This document shows, piece after piece, positions 51,400 to 60,201 of a DNA stretch of 64,000 bases. The notes under the pieces were generated by a model that saw only the letters and a list, made by a program, of their open reading frames with translations, had not been told where the DNA came from and ran no database searches. The position numbers were made by a program, and so were the translations under genes. How positions within the stretch are numbered: position 1 is the stretch's first letter; every line of letters begins with the position of its first letter. This stretch comes from Lachnospiraceae bacterium (GTDB lineage: Bacteria > Bacillota > Clostridia > Lachnospirales > Lachnospiraceae): contig JAEEOQ010000004.1 of assembly GCA_016284355.1 (NCBI GenBank), positions 80,135-144,134 of the forward strand. Reading direction: 5' to 3'.

Positions 51400-52329
51400 A
51401 TGGAAGAATGGATCATATCAAAAGAAGCGATCGGCGAGAGAATAGATAAATATCTCGCCGAATTTATTTTTGAAAGCGGAGAAACCCATTCAAGAAATTT
51501 TTATCAAAAACTCATAGAAGATGGAAGAGTATTGATAAACGGTTCTTACGCAAAGTCAAATTATAAAATAAAAGGCGATGAACAGATTTCTATAGACTTT
51601 CCTGAGGTAAAGGCTATCGATATAGAGCCTGAAGATATTCCTCTTGATATTCTTTACGAAGATAATGATGTCATCCTTATAAACAAGCCTAAAAACATGG
51701 TAGTTCATCCTGCTCCCGGGCATATGAGCGGAACAATAGTAAATGCCCTTATGTATATCTGTAAAGATTCTTTAAGCGGCATAAACGGTGAGCTTCGGCC
51801 GGGTATAGTGCACAGGATAGATAAAGACACTACGGGTGTTATAATTGCCTGTAAAAACGATGCTGCCCATAACCATATCGCAGCGCAGCTTAAAGATCAT
51901 TCAATAAACAGAATGTACAGAGCCATAGCCATAAATCATTTTAAAGACCTTTCAGGTACAATTGATGCCCCTATAGGCAGAAACCCCAAAGACAGGCAAA
52001 AAATGGCTATAAATAAAGTTCATGGAAAGAATGCGGTTACGCATTATACTGTTGTAGAATCACTTAAAGATAATCTGTCACATATAACCTGTAAACTTGA
52101 GACCGGCCGTACCCATCAGATAAGAGTGCACATGGCAAGCATATCACATCCGCTTCTTGGAGACTTTGTATATGGCCCTGAAAAGTGCGCTTACAAGACA
52201 GAAGGGCAGTGCCTTCATGCAGAAACTCTCGGATTTATTCATCCTACAACAGGAGAATACATGGAGTTTTCTGCTCCGATCCCGGATTATTTTCTTAATA
52301 TTTTAAGAAAGAACGGTTCGACTTTTTAA
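51400..52329 (+). CDS. rluD: RluA/RluD-family rRNA pseudouridine synthase
   Basis: It isomerises uridines in 23S rRNA. The 309 residues contain an N-terminal S4 domain (RIDKYLAEF; RVLINGSYAKSNYKIKGDE region) and the catalytic domain with Asp141 in HRIDKDTTGVII, plus LETGRTHQIRVHMASI. Follows lspA by three bases. RluD itself versus another family member cannot be told. Confidence 0.93.
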   Translation: MEEWIISKEAIGERIDKYLAEFIFESGETHSRNFYQKLIEDGRVLINGSYAKSNYKIKGDEQISIDFPEVKAIDIEPEDIPLDILYEDNDVILINKPKNMVVHPAPGHMSGTIVNALMYICKDSLSGINGELRPGIVHRIDKDTTGVIIACKNDAAHNHIAAQLKDHSINRMYRAIAINHFKDLSGTIDAPIGRNPKDRQKMAINKVHGKNAVTHYTVVESLKDNLSHITCKLETGRTHQIRVHMASISHPLLGDFVYGPEKCAYKTEGQCLHAETLGFIHPTTGEYMEFSAPIPDYFLNILRKNGSTF

Positions 52330-52366
52330 CCAAAAAACATCGTTAAATTTTGTTAAAAATATATAG

Positions 52367-52400
52367 TTGACAAATAATTTCTATTGTTGTAGACTATAAT
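52367..52400 (+). promoter_or_regulatory. Candidate promoter and operator of the BlaI-type gene
   Basis: TTGACA (52367-52372) is followed by TAGACT (52390-52395) at 17 bases or TATAAT (52395-52400) at 22 bases. An imperfect palindrome, TTGTAG-A-CTATAA (52387-52399), covers the -10 region and could be an autoregulatory site. The remaining leader to 52501 (about 100 bases) has no clear element. Confidence 0.5.
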
Positions 52401-52501
52401 ATACCGACAGATAAATAGATTCATGATACAGGAGTAGAGTATAGAAAACACTGCGTTTGATCTTTTGTCTGTAAAATATTTCAGGAAGGCAGTTGTAATT
52501 T

Positions 52502-52864
52502 ATGGGTGAGATCAGATTGCACGAGGGAGAACTTAATGTTATGGAGTTACTTTGGTCAAACAAGGCTCTTGCCGCCAAAGATATTGCCAAGATCATTAAG
52601 GAATATATCGGTTGGGAGAAAAATACAACTTACACCGTTATTAAGCGTCTGATAGATAAAGGGGCTATAAAAAGAGAAGATCCGGGTTTTGTCTGTAAAG
52701 CTGCCATTTCAAAGCGTACAGTTCAAAACACTGAGACAAAAGCTCTTTTAAACCAGTTATTTAACGGTTCTTTAAACAACTTCTTTACCGAATACCTTGC
52801 AAATCAGTCTCTTTCAAGACCTGAACTTTTAGAACTTGCAAGAATAATAAACGATCAAAAGTAA
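52502..52864 (+). CDS. BlaI/MecI/CopY family transcriptional repressor
   Basis: A 120-residue winged-helix repressor. The N-terminal helix-turn-helix (LHEGELNVMELLWSNKALAAKDIAKII and NTTYTVIKRLIDKGAIKRED, key residues) matches the family; the C-terminal helix dimerises. BlaI proteins are usually paired with a BlaR sensor protease, which is absent here. The target is unknown; self-control is likely. A terminator follows. Confidence 0.92.
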   Translation: MGEIRLHEGELNVMELLWSNKALAAKDIAKIIKEYIGWEKNTTYTVIKRLIDKGAIKREDPGFVCKAAISKRTVQNTETKALLNQLFNGSLNNFFTEYLANQSLSRPELLELARIINDQK

Positions 52865-52873
52865 TTTAAATAT

Positions 52874-52908
52874 AAACGCTTCAAACCTTTGTGGTTTGAA
52901 GCGTTTTG
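52874..52908 (+). terminator. Intrinsic terminator between the BlaI gene and the convergent kinase
   Basis: A 14-base stem, AAACGCTTCAAACC (52874-52887) with GGTTTGAAGCGTTT (52893-52906), five-base loop. It may serve both converging genes, with a better T tract on the plus strand. Confidence 0.9.
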
Positions 52909-52911
52909 TTT

Positions 52912-55215
52912 TTAGATCCAGATATTTCTTGAAAGTACTCTTACTAGGTTCTTTACGTCAACAGGCTTTGTAAGATGAGCATTCATACCTGCCTCTTTGC
53001 TTTTTTTTATGTCTTCTTCAAAGGCATTTGCTGTCATGGCGATTATCGGGACAGTAAGAGAGTCATCTTTTCCTGAGCCTCTTATAAGCTTAGTAGCTTC
53101 TATACCGTCCATCTCAGGCATCCTTATATCCATAAGTATCGCGTCATATCGCCTGCTTTCAGAAGCCACATACATTTCATAAGCTTCAAGGCCATTTCTT
53201 GCAAGATCGATGATTGCGCCTTCATAAGATAAAAGTTCGCAAGCAATCTCTGCGTTAAGCTCGTTATCTTCAGCAAGCAGAATATGTGCTCCCTCAATGC
53301 TTTTCATTATTTCAGTAGACTTTTCGCCCTCTTTATAATCATAATTAATATCAAATGGGATAGTAATATCAAATTTGCTGCCTACATCTTTTTTGCTGAA
53401 GACTTCTATATTTCCGCCCATTATCTCTACAAGTCTCTTGGTTATGGCCATTCCAAGGCCTGTACCCTTGTAACTCGACCTTGAGCCGTTTTCCTCCTGG
53501 GTAAATGCCTCAAATATATGGTCTATAAATTCCTCGCTCATACCGATTCCGGTATCTTCGATCTCAAATTTAATAGTAGCTGTTTCAGCGTCATTTCGTA
53601 TTTCTTTGACTCTAACATATATTTTTCCGCCATCACCGGTAAATTTGATGGCATTTCCGATAATATTAAGGAATATCTGACGAAGATGCAGCTCATCGCC
53701 AAACAAATGAGGATGTGTAACATTTTCTATATTTTTAACTATCTCAAGATCTCTTTCGGCAACCTGGCCTATAGCAATTGAAACGCAATTATCTATAAGC
53801 AGTTCCACATCAAAAGGATCGTGTACATACTCTGTTTTTCCGCTCTCTATCTTTGTCATATCAAGTACATCATTTATAAGGGACAAAAGATGATGAGAAG
53901 CATTCTTTATCTTATCAAGGCAATCTGTCAGTTTTTCTTTATTATCAAGGTTACGGTAAGCGATATCAGTCATACCGACAACTCCGTTAAGCGGAGTTCT
54001 GATGTCATGTGACATCATTGAAAGAAACTCGCTTTTAGCTATACTTGCCTTTTCAGCGCGGTCTCTTGCTTCTTCAAGCTGTTTCTTTATCTGTAGTTCA
54101 TTTCTGATCTCTTTATCAACGTTTCGCCCACCGATAATAATTGTCTGACCTTTTGGATCTTTAGAATATCTTATCGCTTTGAATCTGTAATATCTTTCCT
54201 CATTTGTGACAAATTTTGTCAAAAAGGTATTGTAATAAACGCTTGTCTCACTGTTAAGTTCTTTTAATATATATGAAAGAGAAGTTCTTTCAGTAAATCT
54301 TTGTCTTTCAAGCGGTTCAACATAACCTTCAATATAGCGTGCCATAAAAGAAGAGTAGCCTTCTTTTGAAGCATTCAAAAGATCGCCCGTAATGTAATCG
54401 CCGCCTTTAAAAAAGGTCATTTTTTCGCTGACTGTATTAACAAAAAATACCAGATGATAATCAGCCATAAATTCTTCAACAATAGTTGCGATACCAAGAT
54501 TCAGATTGTAACGTTTATTTTCATAATCCCTGATGACAAATATGTAAATAACCGCAAGGCCGATGGCAAGTCCCTCGCAGTCAAATCCTATATAATAGAT
54601 CAAACGAAGAGAAAATGAAGTAACGTAGATCAATCCCGCAAAGATCAAAGAAATAAAAATGATCCTTTCAGCCTTTATTTTTGTCTTTATGGCAGAAATA
54701 AAGGCCCTTACGATCATAATAACATAATATGCAAACTTAACAGATATATAAATATAGTAACAATTTCCACGGTGATAAATGTTATTTTCATCAATATAAA
54801 AGATATAACCGCCTTTAATTGAAGCTATTATAAGAATAAGCATACAAATAACAGGTAAAGCGGCGCCAAAAAACTTTACCTTGTTGAATTTCTTAAATGA
54901 AGGCCGATTGATCTCTCCATAACAAAAATAGAGAAATGCGGCAATAATATCAAAAACAAAATAAGCGCAGTTATCAAAATATAAGAACCATCTGATATTA
55001 AAACTGTTATATTCGCTGATGGCCCAGATCATATCAGTAAGGATAATGAGCGTAGATACGGCAAAAAGGAGTCTAACAAAGACAAGACTCAGCCTTTCGT
55101 TTTTATTTTTGATTTTGTTTATCACATACAAAAGAAGCGTCAATATAATAATGCATAGACACTCAAACTCAACATATGTGGAAACCGCAATAAAATCACC
55201 CGCCCAATTAACCAT
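52912..55215 (-). CDS. Membrane hybrid sensor histidine kinase / response regulator
   Basis: A 767-residue signalling protein. The first 235 residues form about seven hydrophobic segments, a membrane sensor of unknown ligand. A variable region to about residue 360 may hold a PAS-like fold. Then HisKA with His403 in SMMSHDIRTPLNG, HATPase with NIIGNAIKFTGDGG, DTGIGM and GTGLGMAIT, and a C-terminal receiver with Asp696 in ILMDIRMPEMDG and a TKPVD end. There is no DNA-binding output domain, so it must pass phosphate to another protein. AAGGAG lies eight bases before the ATG. No separate regulator is next to it. Confidence 0.94.
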   Translation of the reverse strand: MVNWAGDFIAVSTYVEFECLCIIILTLLLYVINKIKNKNERLSLVFVRLLFAVSTLIILTDMIWAISEYNSFNIRWFLYFDNCAYFVFDIIAAFLYFCYGEINRPSFKKFNKVKFFGAALPVICMLILIIASIKGGYIFYIDENNIYHRGNCYYIYISVKFAYYVIMIVRAFISAIKTKIKAERIIFISLIFAGLIYVTSFSLRLIYYIGFDCEGLAIGLAVIYIFVIRDYENKRYNLNLGIATIVEEFMADYHLVFFVNTVSEKMTFFKGGDYITGDLLNASKEGYSSFMARYIEGYVEPLERQRFTERTSLSYILKELNSETSVYYNTFLTKFVTNEERYYRFKAIRYSKDPKGQTIIIGGRNVDKEIRNELQIKKQLEEARDRAEKASIAKSEFLSMMSHDIRTPLNGVVGMTDIAYRNLDNKEKLTDCLDKIKNASHHLLSLINDVLDMTKIESGKTEYVHDPFDVELLIDNCVSIAIGQVAERDLEIVKNIENVTHPHLFGDELHLRQIFLNIIGNAIKFTGDGGKIYVRVKEIRNDAETATIKFEIEDTGIGMSEEFIDHIFEAFTQEENGSRSSYKGTGLGMAITKRLVEIMGGNIEVFSKKDVGSKFDITIPFDINYDYKEGEKSTEIMKSIEGAHILLAEDNELNAEIACELLSYEGAIIDLARNGLEAYEMYVASESRRYDAILMDIRMPEMDGIEATKLIRGSGKDDSLTVPIIAMTANAFEEDIKKSKEAGMNAHLTKPVDVKNLVRVLSRNIWI

Positions 55216-55247
55216 TATATTTGCTCCTTACTCCAAAAAACAGACAT

Positions 55248-55281
55248 ATTTATTCGTTAAACATGTGTTTTGCGAATAAAT
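55248..55281 (-). other. Long interrupted palindrome upstream of the histidine kinase gene
   Basis: ATTTATTCG (55248-55256) pairs with CGAATAAAT (55273-55281); the inner AAACA (55259-55263) and TGTTT (55266-55270) also pair, giving a 9+5 stem. It lies between the deaminase stop and the kinase start. It could be a terminator of the deaminase transcript, being followed on the minus strand by a T run near 55236-55241, or an operator. Confidence 0.6.
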
Positions 55282-55284
55282 GAA

Positions 55285-55776
55285 TTAATACCCCAGCGTA
55301 CCATCTAGCGATTCGTCATTCTCTACCCAGTCACTTATATTAATAACTCTATAGTCGTTTTCATTGTCCCTTACATATAGTTTTTCTATGCCGGCATTTA
55401 TAAGAAGTCTTTTGCACATTGAACAGCTGCAGGTTCCGGCAACAAGTTTATCTGATTCTCCGTCAAGACAAACCATATAAACCGATGAGCCTATAAGTTG
55501 TTCTCTTGATGCACTTATTATTGCATTTGCCTCAGAATGTACGGCTCTGCAAAGCTCATAACGTTCGCCTCTTGGAATACCGAGTTTTTCGCGAAGGCAG
55601 GTTCCGATGTCGCTGCAGTTTTTTCTGCCTCTTGGGGCTCCGTTATATCCGGTGGAAATAACTTCATCGTTTTTAACGATTACCGATCCGTATTTTTTTC
55701 TAAGACAGGTTGCTCTTTTTGCCACAACCTCCGCTATATCAAGGTAATAATTGATCTTATCCCTTCTTTTGTCCAT
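55285..55776 (-). CDS. dCMP deaminase (ComEB-like)
   Basis: A zinc enzyme that turns dCMP into dUMP for thymidylate synthesis. The 163 residues carry the zinc motif His80-x-Glu82 in VHSEANAI and Cys118 and Cys121 in CSCSMCKRL; the proline that usually precedes the first Cys is Ser here. The N-terminus RDKINYYLDIAEVVAKRATCLRK is typical. AGGAGAGG precedes the ATG. It has its own probable promoter overlapping the amylase stop. Orthology to ComEB is fair. Confidence 0.92.
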   Translation of the reverse strand: MDKRRDKINYYLDIAEVVAKRATCLRKKYGSVIVKNDEVISTGYNGAPRGRKNCSDIGTCLREKLGIPRGERYELCRAVHSEANAIISASREQLIGSSVYMVCLDGESDKLVAGTCSCSMCKRLLINAGIEKLYVRDNENDYRVINISDWVENDESLDGTLGY

Positions 55777-55790
55777 ATTCCTCTCCTTTT

Positions 55791-55816
55791 TTGTCCATAA
55801 GTTAAAAAATGGACAA
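55791..55816 (-). promoter_or_regulatory. Inverted repeat before the dCMP deaminase gene
   Basis: TTGTCCAT (55791-55798) and ATGGACAA (55809-55816) with a ten-base spacer, in the leader just before the ribosome site. A third partial copy (GGACAAAA) starts in the coding region. It could be an operator or an RNA hairpin that affects translation. Confidence 0.5.
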
Positions 55817-55841
55817 TTTCATGATCATCTTATTTGAATTT

Positions 55842-55870
55842 ATTATATATCTTTTACATTATTATTACAA
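55842..55870 (-). promoter_or_regulatory. Promoter of the dCMP deaminase gene
   Basis: On the minus strand, TTGTAA (55870-55865), 17-base spacer, TATAAT (55847-55842). The -35 overlaps the stop codon of the upstream GH13 gene. Confidence 0.75.
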
Positions 55871-57643
55871 TACATCCCCTAATACAAGGGTTTCATACCT
55901 ATTTACATGACAGTTTTTTCCGTCAAGATAAAAGTCATAGTCTTCATCACCGCTTCTGTTAATGATAACTCTTACTTTTCTTGCTCCGTACTGTCTTGTA
56001 ACGCAAAACACATTATGATTTAAAGCAAATGGCTTAAAATCGCCTTTAAGGAATATCTCATCTTCTCTTCTTAAAGCTATGGCCTCTTTGTATATGTCCA
56101 TAATTTGATTTTTGGACAAGCTCATATCAAAGGCTGCTCTGTTTTCAGGATCTTTTCCGCCTTCATAGCCTATTTCATCGCCGTAATAGATCACAGGAAC
56201 TCCCGGAAAACACATCTGCATTGTTACTGCGCTCTTAATATGAGCCACATTTCCGCCAAGAGATGTATATAATCTTTTACTGTCGTGACTTCCAAGGAGG
56301 TTAAAGTTTGAATAAAATGCATCCTTTGGGTAGTTCTCATAAAGGCTCATAAACCTTTCGGCAAGCTCATTTGCATCTATCTCACCGTTTAAAAATGCGA
56401 TCATATTATCGCGCAGAGGGTAATTCATTACGCAGTCAAGTTCATCTCCAAGGAAATACTCTCTTAGATCATCGTAAGCCACTTTATTTGATGCGTCTTC
56501 CCATACTTCTCCAAGAAGAACGCAGTCCGGATCTGTTTCCTTCATTGCCTTTTTTATACCTGCTATAAAACTGTCGGGAAGCTCGTCTGCAACGTCAAGT
56601 CTCCAGCCCTTTGCGCCTTCTTTTATATAATGCCTGACTACGCTGTCAGGATCTTCATATATATATTTCCTATAAGATTCATTTTTTTCATTAACTGCAG
56701 GAAGATCTCCCACTCCCCACCAGCTTTCGTATCCGTCCTTGCTGTCATTAAAGGTATACCAGTCTCTGTAAGGGGATTTTTCACTATTATAAGCACCTAT
56801 TGTATCGTAATTGTTATACTTGTTAAAATATATGGAATCACAGCCTGTATGGTTAAATACACCGTCAAGGATTATGTTTATCCCCTTCTTTTTTGCCGCA
56901 TCGCAAAGATCCTTAAAATCTTTTTCATTTCCAAGAAGCGGACTGATCTTCATATAATCTGCGGTATCATATCTGTGATTACTTGCCGCATCAAAAATAG
57001 GATTAAGATATATTATGGTCGCTCCAAGGTCTTTGATATAATCAAGTTTATCTATTATACCTTTAAGAGTTCCGCCGTAAAACTCCCATTTAGTGATCCT
57101 TCCAAGAGAATCCTTCTCGTAAACAGGCTTTTTAAGCCAGTCATCTGTAAGGGCTCTTTTAGGCCCGTTTAGATGATGGCTAAAATCTTCTTTTGCATTT
57201 TCAAGGTAATCATCGCCCCTTGCAAATCTGTCAGGGAAGATCTGATAAACAATGCCATTCTTATACCAGCAAGGGGAATAAGACGGCTTTGTGACAGTAA
57301 GCTGAAAACCGGTTTTAACAGGCTCGCTAAAAGTCATACCACCGCCATTTACTCTTCCCTTCTTGGGTCCGTAATAAACGGTTTTTCCGTCACAATACGA
57401 AATCACAAAATAGTATGAATAAAGCTCAGCGCTATCCGGGACTAAAACATAAGAATAGAGACAGTCCTCTTCTTTTTTCATAACATGCTCTTCATTTATT
57501 TTTGTCTTGGTATTTATGATAAGGCTCACTTTACTTATGCCCTCATCATCAGCAAAAAGCTTTAATACAACATCTGTTCCTTTAAATACAGCCCCAAAAG
57601 GCTCTCTGAATTTCAGTTCTCTCGTATTGTGATAAATATTCAT
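55865..57643 (-). CDS. GH13 alpha-glucan hydrolase (neopullulanase/maltogenic type)
   Basis: A 592-residue cytoplasmic glycoside hydrolase with no signal peptide. The N-terminal 115 residues resemble the beta domain of neopullulanases; the (beta/alpha)8 barrel starts with VYQIFPDRFARGD. The catalytic triad is intact: Asp350 in GWRLDVADEL, Glu379 in LLGEVWED and Asp454 in LGSHDSKRL. It is last in the glycogen operon, two bases after glgA, so it likely breaks glycogen branches or maltodextrins from GlgP. Exact specificity cannot be told. Confidence 0.92.
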   Translation of the reverse strand: MNIYHNTRELKFREPFGAVFKGTDVVLKLFADDEGISKVSLIINTKTKINEEHVMKKEEDCLYSYVLVPDSAELYSYYFVISYCDGKTVYYGPKKGRVNGGGMTFSEPVKTGFQLTVTKPSYSPCWYKNGIVYQIFPDRFARGDDYLENAKEDFSHHLNGPKRALTDDWLKKPVYEKDSLGRITKWEFYGGTLKGIIDKLDYIKDLGATIIYLNPIFDAASNHRYDTADYMKISPLLGNEKDFKDLCDAAKKKGINIILDGVFNHTGCDSIYFNKYNNYDTIGAYNSEKSPYRDWYTFNDSKDGYESWWGVGDLPAVNEKNESYRKYIYEDPDSVVRHYIKEGAKGWRLDVADELPDSFIAGIKKAMKETDPDCVLLGEVWEDASNKVAYDDLREYFLGDELDCVMNYPLRDNMIAFLNGEIDANELAERFMSLYENYPKDAFYSNFNLLGSHDSKRLYTSLGGNVAHIKSAVTMQMCFPGVPVIYYGDEIGYEGGKDPENRAAFDMSLSKNQIMDIYKEAIALRREDEIFLKGDFKPFALNHNVFCVTRQYGARKVRVIINRSGDEDYDFYLDGKNCHVNRYETLVLGDVL

Positions 57644-57645
57644 TA

Positions 57646-59103
57646 TTATTCTCCAAGTAGATCTTTATACATATTTACATAATTTACAGCTGATTTCGTC
57701 CATGAAAAATCTTCTTTCATGGCCTGATGAATAAGCTTATTCCAGGCTTTTTTATTGTCGTAATAAACTCCGAGAACATCTTTTATAAGGAAAAGAAGTT
57801 CATGGGCGTTGTAATTTGCAAATGAAAAGCCTGTTCCGCTGCCATCGTACTTATTATAGCTTTTTACAGAGTCCTTAAGACCGCCTGTTTCACGGACCAC
57901 AGGAAGAGTTCCGTAACGCATTGCAATTATCTGAGAAAGTCCGCAAGGCTCAAATAACGAAGGCATCAAAAGAGCGTCAGCGCCCGCATACATTCTGTGA
58001 CTAAGTGCATTGTCAAATCTTATATTTGCAGAAAGCTTGCCTTTGTACTTTTCCTGATAATAAAGCAGCATGTCTTCATACTTTTTATCTCCGGTGCCAA
58101 GGACCACAAGCTGCAAAGGAAGATCCATAAGCTCATCCATGATACAATCAAGCAGATCCATACCTTTTTGCTCTGTAAGTCTGCCGATCATGATAAAAAC
58201 AGGAATATCTGCTTTAACCTGAAGGCCAAGCTCCTTTTGAAGGGCCTTTTTGCACTCACACTTCCCTTCCATCTTTGTCATGGTATAATTTGCAGGGATA
58301 AGCGTATCTTTTCCTGGGTTATATTCTTTAACATCTATACCGTTAAGGATGCCGTAAAGAATATCACGTCTTCTTCTAAATACATCCTCAAGATGTTCTC
58401 CAAAGAAAGCTGTCTGGATCTCTTCAGCATAAGTATTGCTTACAGTTGAAAGGGCATCGGAATAACAAAGGGCACCCTTCATAAAATTAATGGACCTGTC
58501 ATCACACCTTAGCTGATTCATGGCAGCCTCATTGCCATAAAGTCCAAGTACGTCTCCAAGCATATAATCTGACATCTGGCCCTGGAATTTAAGGTTATGG
58601 ACCGTATAAACAGTCTTAATGTTTTTATACACATCAGAAAGCATATAAAACTCCCTTAAAAATACAGGTGCAAGAGCCGTATGCCAGTCATTGCAGTGAA
58701 GTATATCTACCTTAAAGTCAGGGATATGCATTATAGTCTCAACAACAGCTTTTGAAAAATAAGCCATTCTCTCGCCGTCGTCAAAATAACCGTAAATGTT
58801 ATCCCTCTTAAAATAATACTCATTATCAAGGAAATAATATATTACTCCCTTGTATTTTAAGGTGAAAAGACCGCAGTAAACATTTCTCCACCCAAGATTA
58901 ACATAATAATCGCAGATAAATTTCATCTTATTTCTGTATTCTTTGCTTATATATGATAGCTTTGGAAGGATAACTCTTGTGTCGCAGCCGTTTTTATTCA
59001 AATAAGACGGGAGTGACCCGGCTACATCGCCGAGTCCTCCTGTTTTTAAAAATGGAACACATTCAAATGTGGCAAATAAAACGCCTATTTTTTCTTCACT
59101 CAT
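57646..59103 (-). CDS. glgA: Glycogen synthase
   Basis: A GT5 enzyme that adds glucose from ADP-glucose to glycogen. The 485 residues include the ADP-glucose loop KTGGLGDVAGSLP at the N-terminus, HCNDWHTALAPVFL, and SLFEPCGLSQIIAMRYGTLPVV with the E-x7-E motif. Four-base overlap with glgD (ATGA). Confidence 0.97.
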   Translation of the reverse strand: MSEEKIGVLFATFECVPFLKTGGLGDVAGSLPSYLNKNGCDTRVILPKLSYISKEYRNKMKFICDYYVNLGWRNVYCGLFTLKYKGVIYYFLDNEYYFKRDNIYGYFDDGERMAYFSKAVVETIMHIPDFKVDILHCNDWHTALAPVFLREFYMLSDVYKNIKTVYTVHNLKFQGQMSDYMLGDVLGLYGNEAAMNQLRCDDRSINFMKGALCYSDALSTVSNTYAEEIQTAFFGEHLEDVFRRRRDILYGILNGIDVKEYNPGKDTLIPANYTMTKMEGKCECKKALQKELGLQVKADIPVFIMIGRLTEQKGMDLLDCIMDELMDLPLQLVVLGTGDKKYEDMLLYYQEKYKGKLSANIRFDNALSHRMYAGADALLMPSLFEPCGLSQIIAMRYGTLPVVRETGGLKDSVKSYNKYDGSGTGFSFANYNAHELLFLIKDVLGVYYDNKKAWNKLIHQAMKEDFSWTKSAVNYVNMYKDLLGE

Positions 59104-60200
59104 CTCTTTTTACCGCTTTTTTCCATAATAAATAAGTTGTCTTTTGTGCCTTTAATGGTCATATTGCTGCCAACCACGTTATTTCTGTCAATGATCGCGT
59201 GTTCAATATAAGCGCCGCTCTTAATTACGCAGCTTTGCATAATAATGCTGTTTTTAACGGTAGCACCCTTTTCAATAGTACATCCTCTGAAGATAACAGA
59301 GCCGTCTACAGTTCCTTCCACATTACAGCCTGATGAAACAAGGGAATGAACTATGGAAGAACCAGGTAAAAACCTTGAAGGAACGCAGTCCTGAACCTTG
59401 GTCCTAATTGGTCTTTCATCTATGAAGAGGGAATCGTAAACATCTTCTTTAAGAAGATCCATATTAACTTTGTAATAATCGTTAATTGATGCGATGCTTC
59501 TTACATAGCCGTTAAATTCATAGGCTCTTACATTGTATCTGTCGATCTCCTGACCCAAAAGATCAAAGAAATCCATGTAATCAACAGCCTCGTTGCACTC
59601 GATTATCTTCATTAAAAGATCACGGCTTATGATAAATGTGTCGATAAAAGTGGACTGGCCCGGCCAGGATCCTTTGTTTATCTTTTTAACAACACCGTTT
59701 TCGATCTGGATGCTGTTAGCCTGATGACAGATATCGATCTCATCGGTATATGCCATAGTAATATCTGCACCGCTCTTAATATGGTAATCCAGCATATCAT
59801 TAAAATCCATATTAAAAATAAAATGAGAAGCTGTAAGAACAAAATAATCTTCCGTAGCTCTTTCAAAGAAAATGTTGTTATTTCTTATGTCTCGAAGAGT
59901 AAATCTGCTTCCTCTGTTAGAAATGCCAAATGCAGTGCCGGGCAGTATATTAAGGCCGCCTCTCTTTCTATCGAGAGTAAACTCGCTGCCGGCGCCGGTA
60001 TGGTCGATAAGCGATCTGTATTTATATGGCATTATAAGTCCTACAACATCAACTTCACTGTTAACCATATTTGAAAGAGCAAAGTCGATAAGTCTGTATC
60101 TTCCCCCGAAAGGCATAGAAGCGATCCCTCGCTCTTCTGTTAAGATGCCCATATCATCGGTAGAATAATTCGCTGTAATTATACCCGCAAGTCTGTTCAT
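59100..60200 (-). CDS. glgD: GlgD subunit of glucose-1-phosphate adenylyltransferase
   Basis: A GlgC paralogue that forms the heteromeric ADP-glucose pyrophosphorylase of Firmicutes. In its 366 residues the pyrophosphorylase loop is altered: GlgC has [11 protein letters not shown] while here IITANYSTDDMGILTEERG replaces it, and the catalytic SGDHLY segment is TASHFIF. It is therefore probably non-catalytic and regulatory, as shown for Geobacillus and Ruminococcus GlgD. The left-handed beta helix (VEGTVDGSVIFRGCTIEKG, key residues) is present. Confidence 0.93.
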   Translation of the reverse strand: MNRLAGIITANYSTDDMGILTEERGIASMPFGGRYRLIDFALSNMVNSEVDVVGLIMPYKYRSLIDHTGAGSEFTLDRKRGGLNILPGTAFGISNRGSRFTLRDIRNNNIFFERATEDYFVLTASHFIFNMDFNDMLDYHIKSGADITMAYTDEIDICHQANSIQIENGVVKKINKGSWPGQSTFIDTFIISRDLLMKIIECNEAVDYMDFFDLLGQEIDRYNVRAYEFNGYVRSIASINDYYKVNMDLLKEDVYDSLFIDERPIRTKVQDCVPSRFLPGSSIVHSLVSSGCNVEGTVDGSVIFRGCTIEKGATVKNSIIMQSCVIKSGAYIEHAIIDRNNVVGSNMTIKGTKDNLFIMEKSGKKR

Positions 60201-60201
60201 C

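Noticed and set aside
52502..52864. Beta-lactam resistance locus
   Set aside because: BlaI-type repressor alone; no beta-lactamase, BlaR or resistance PBP next to it.
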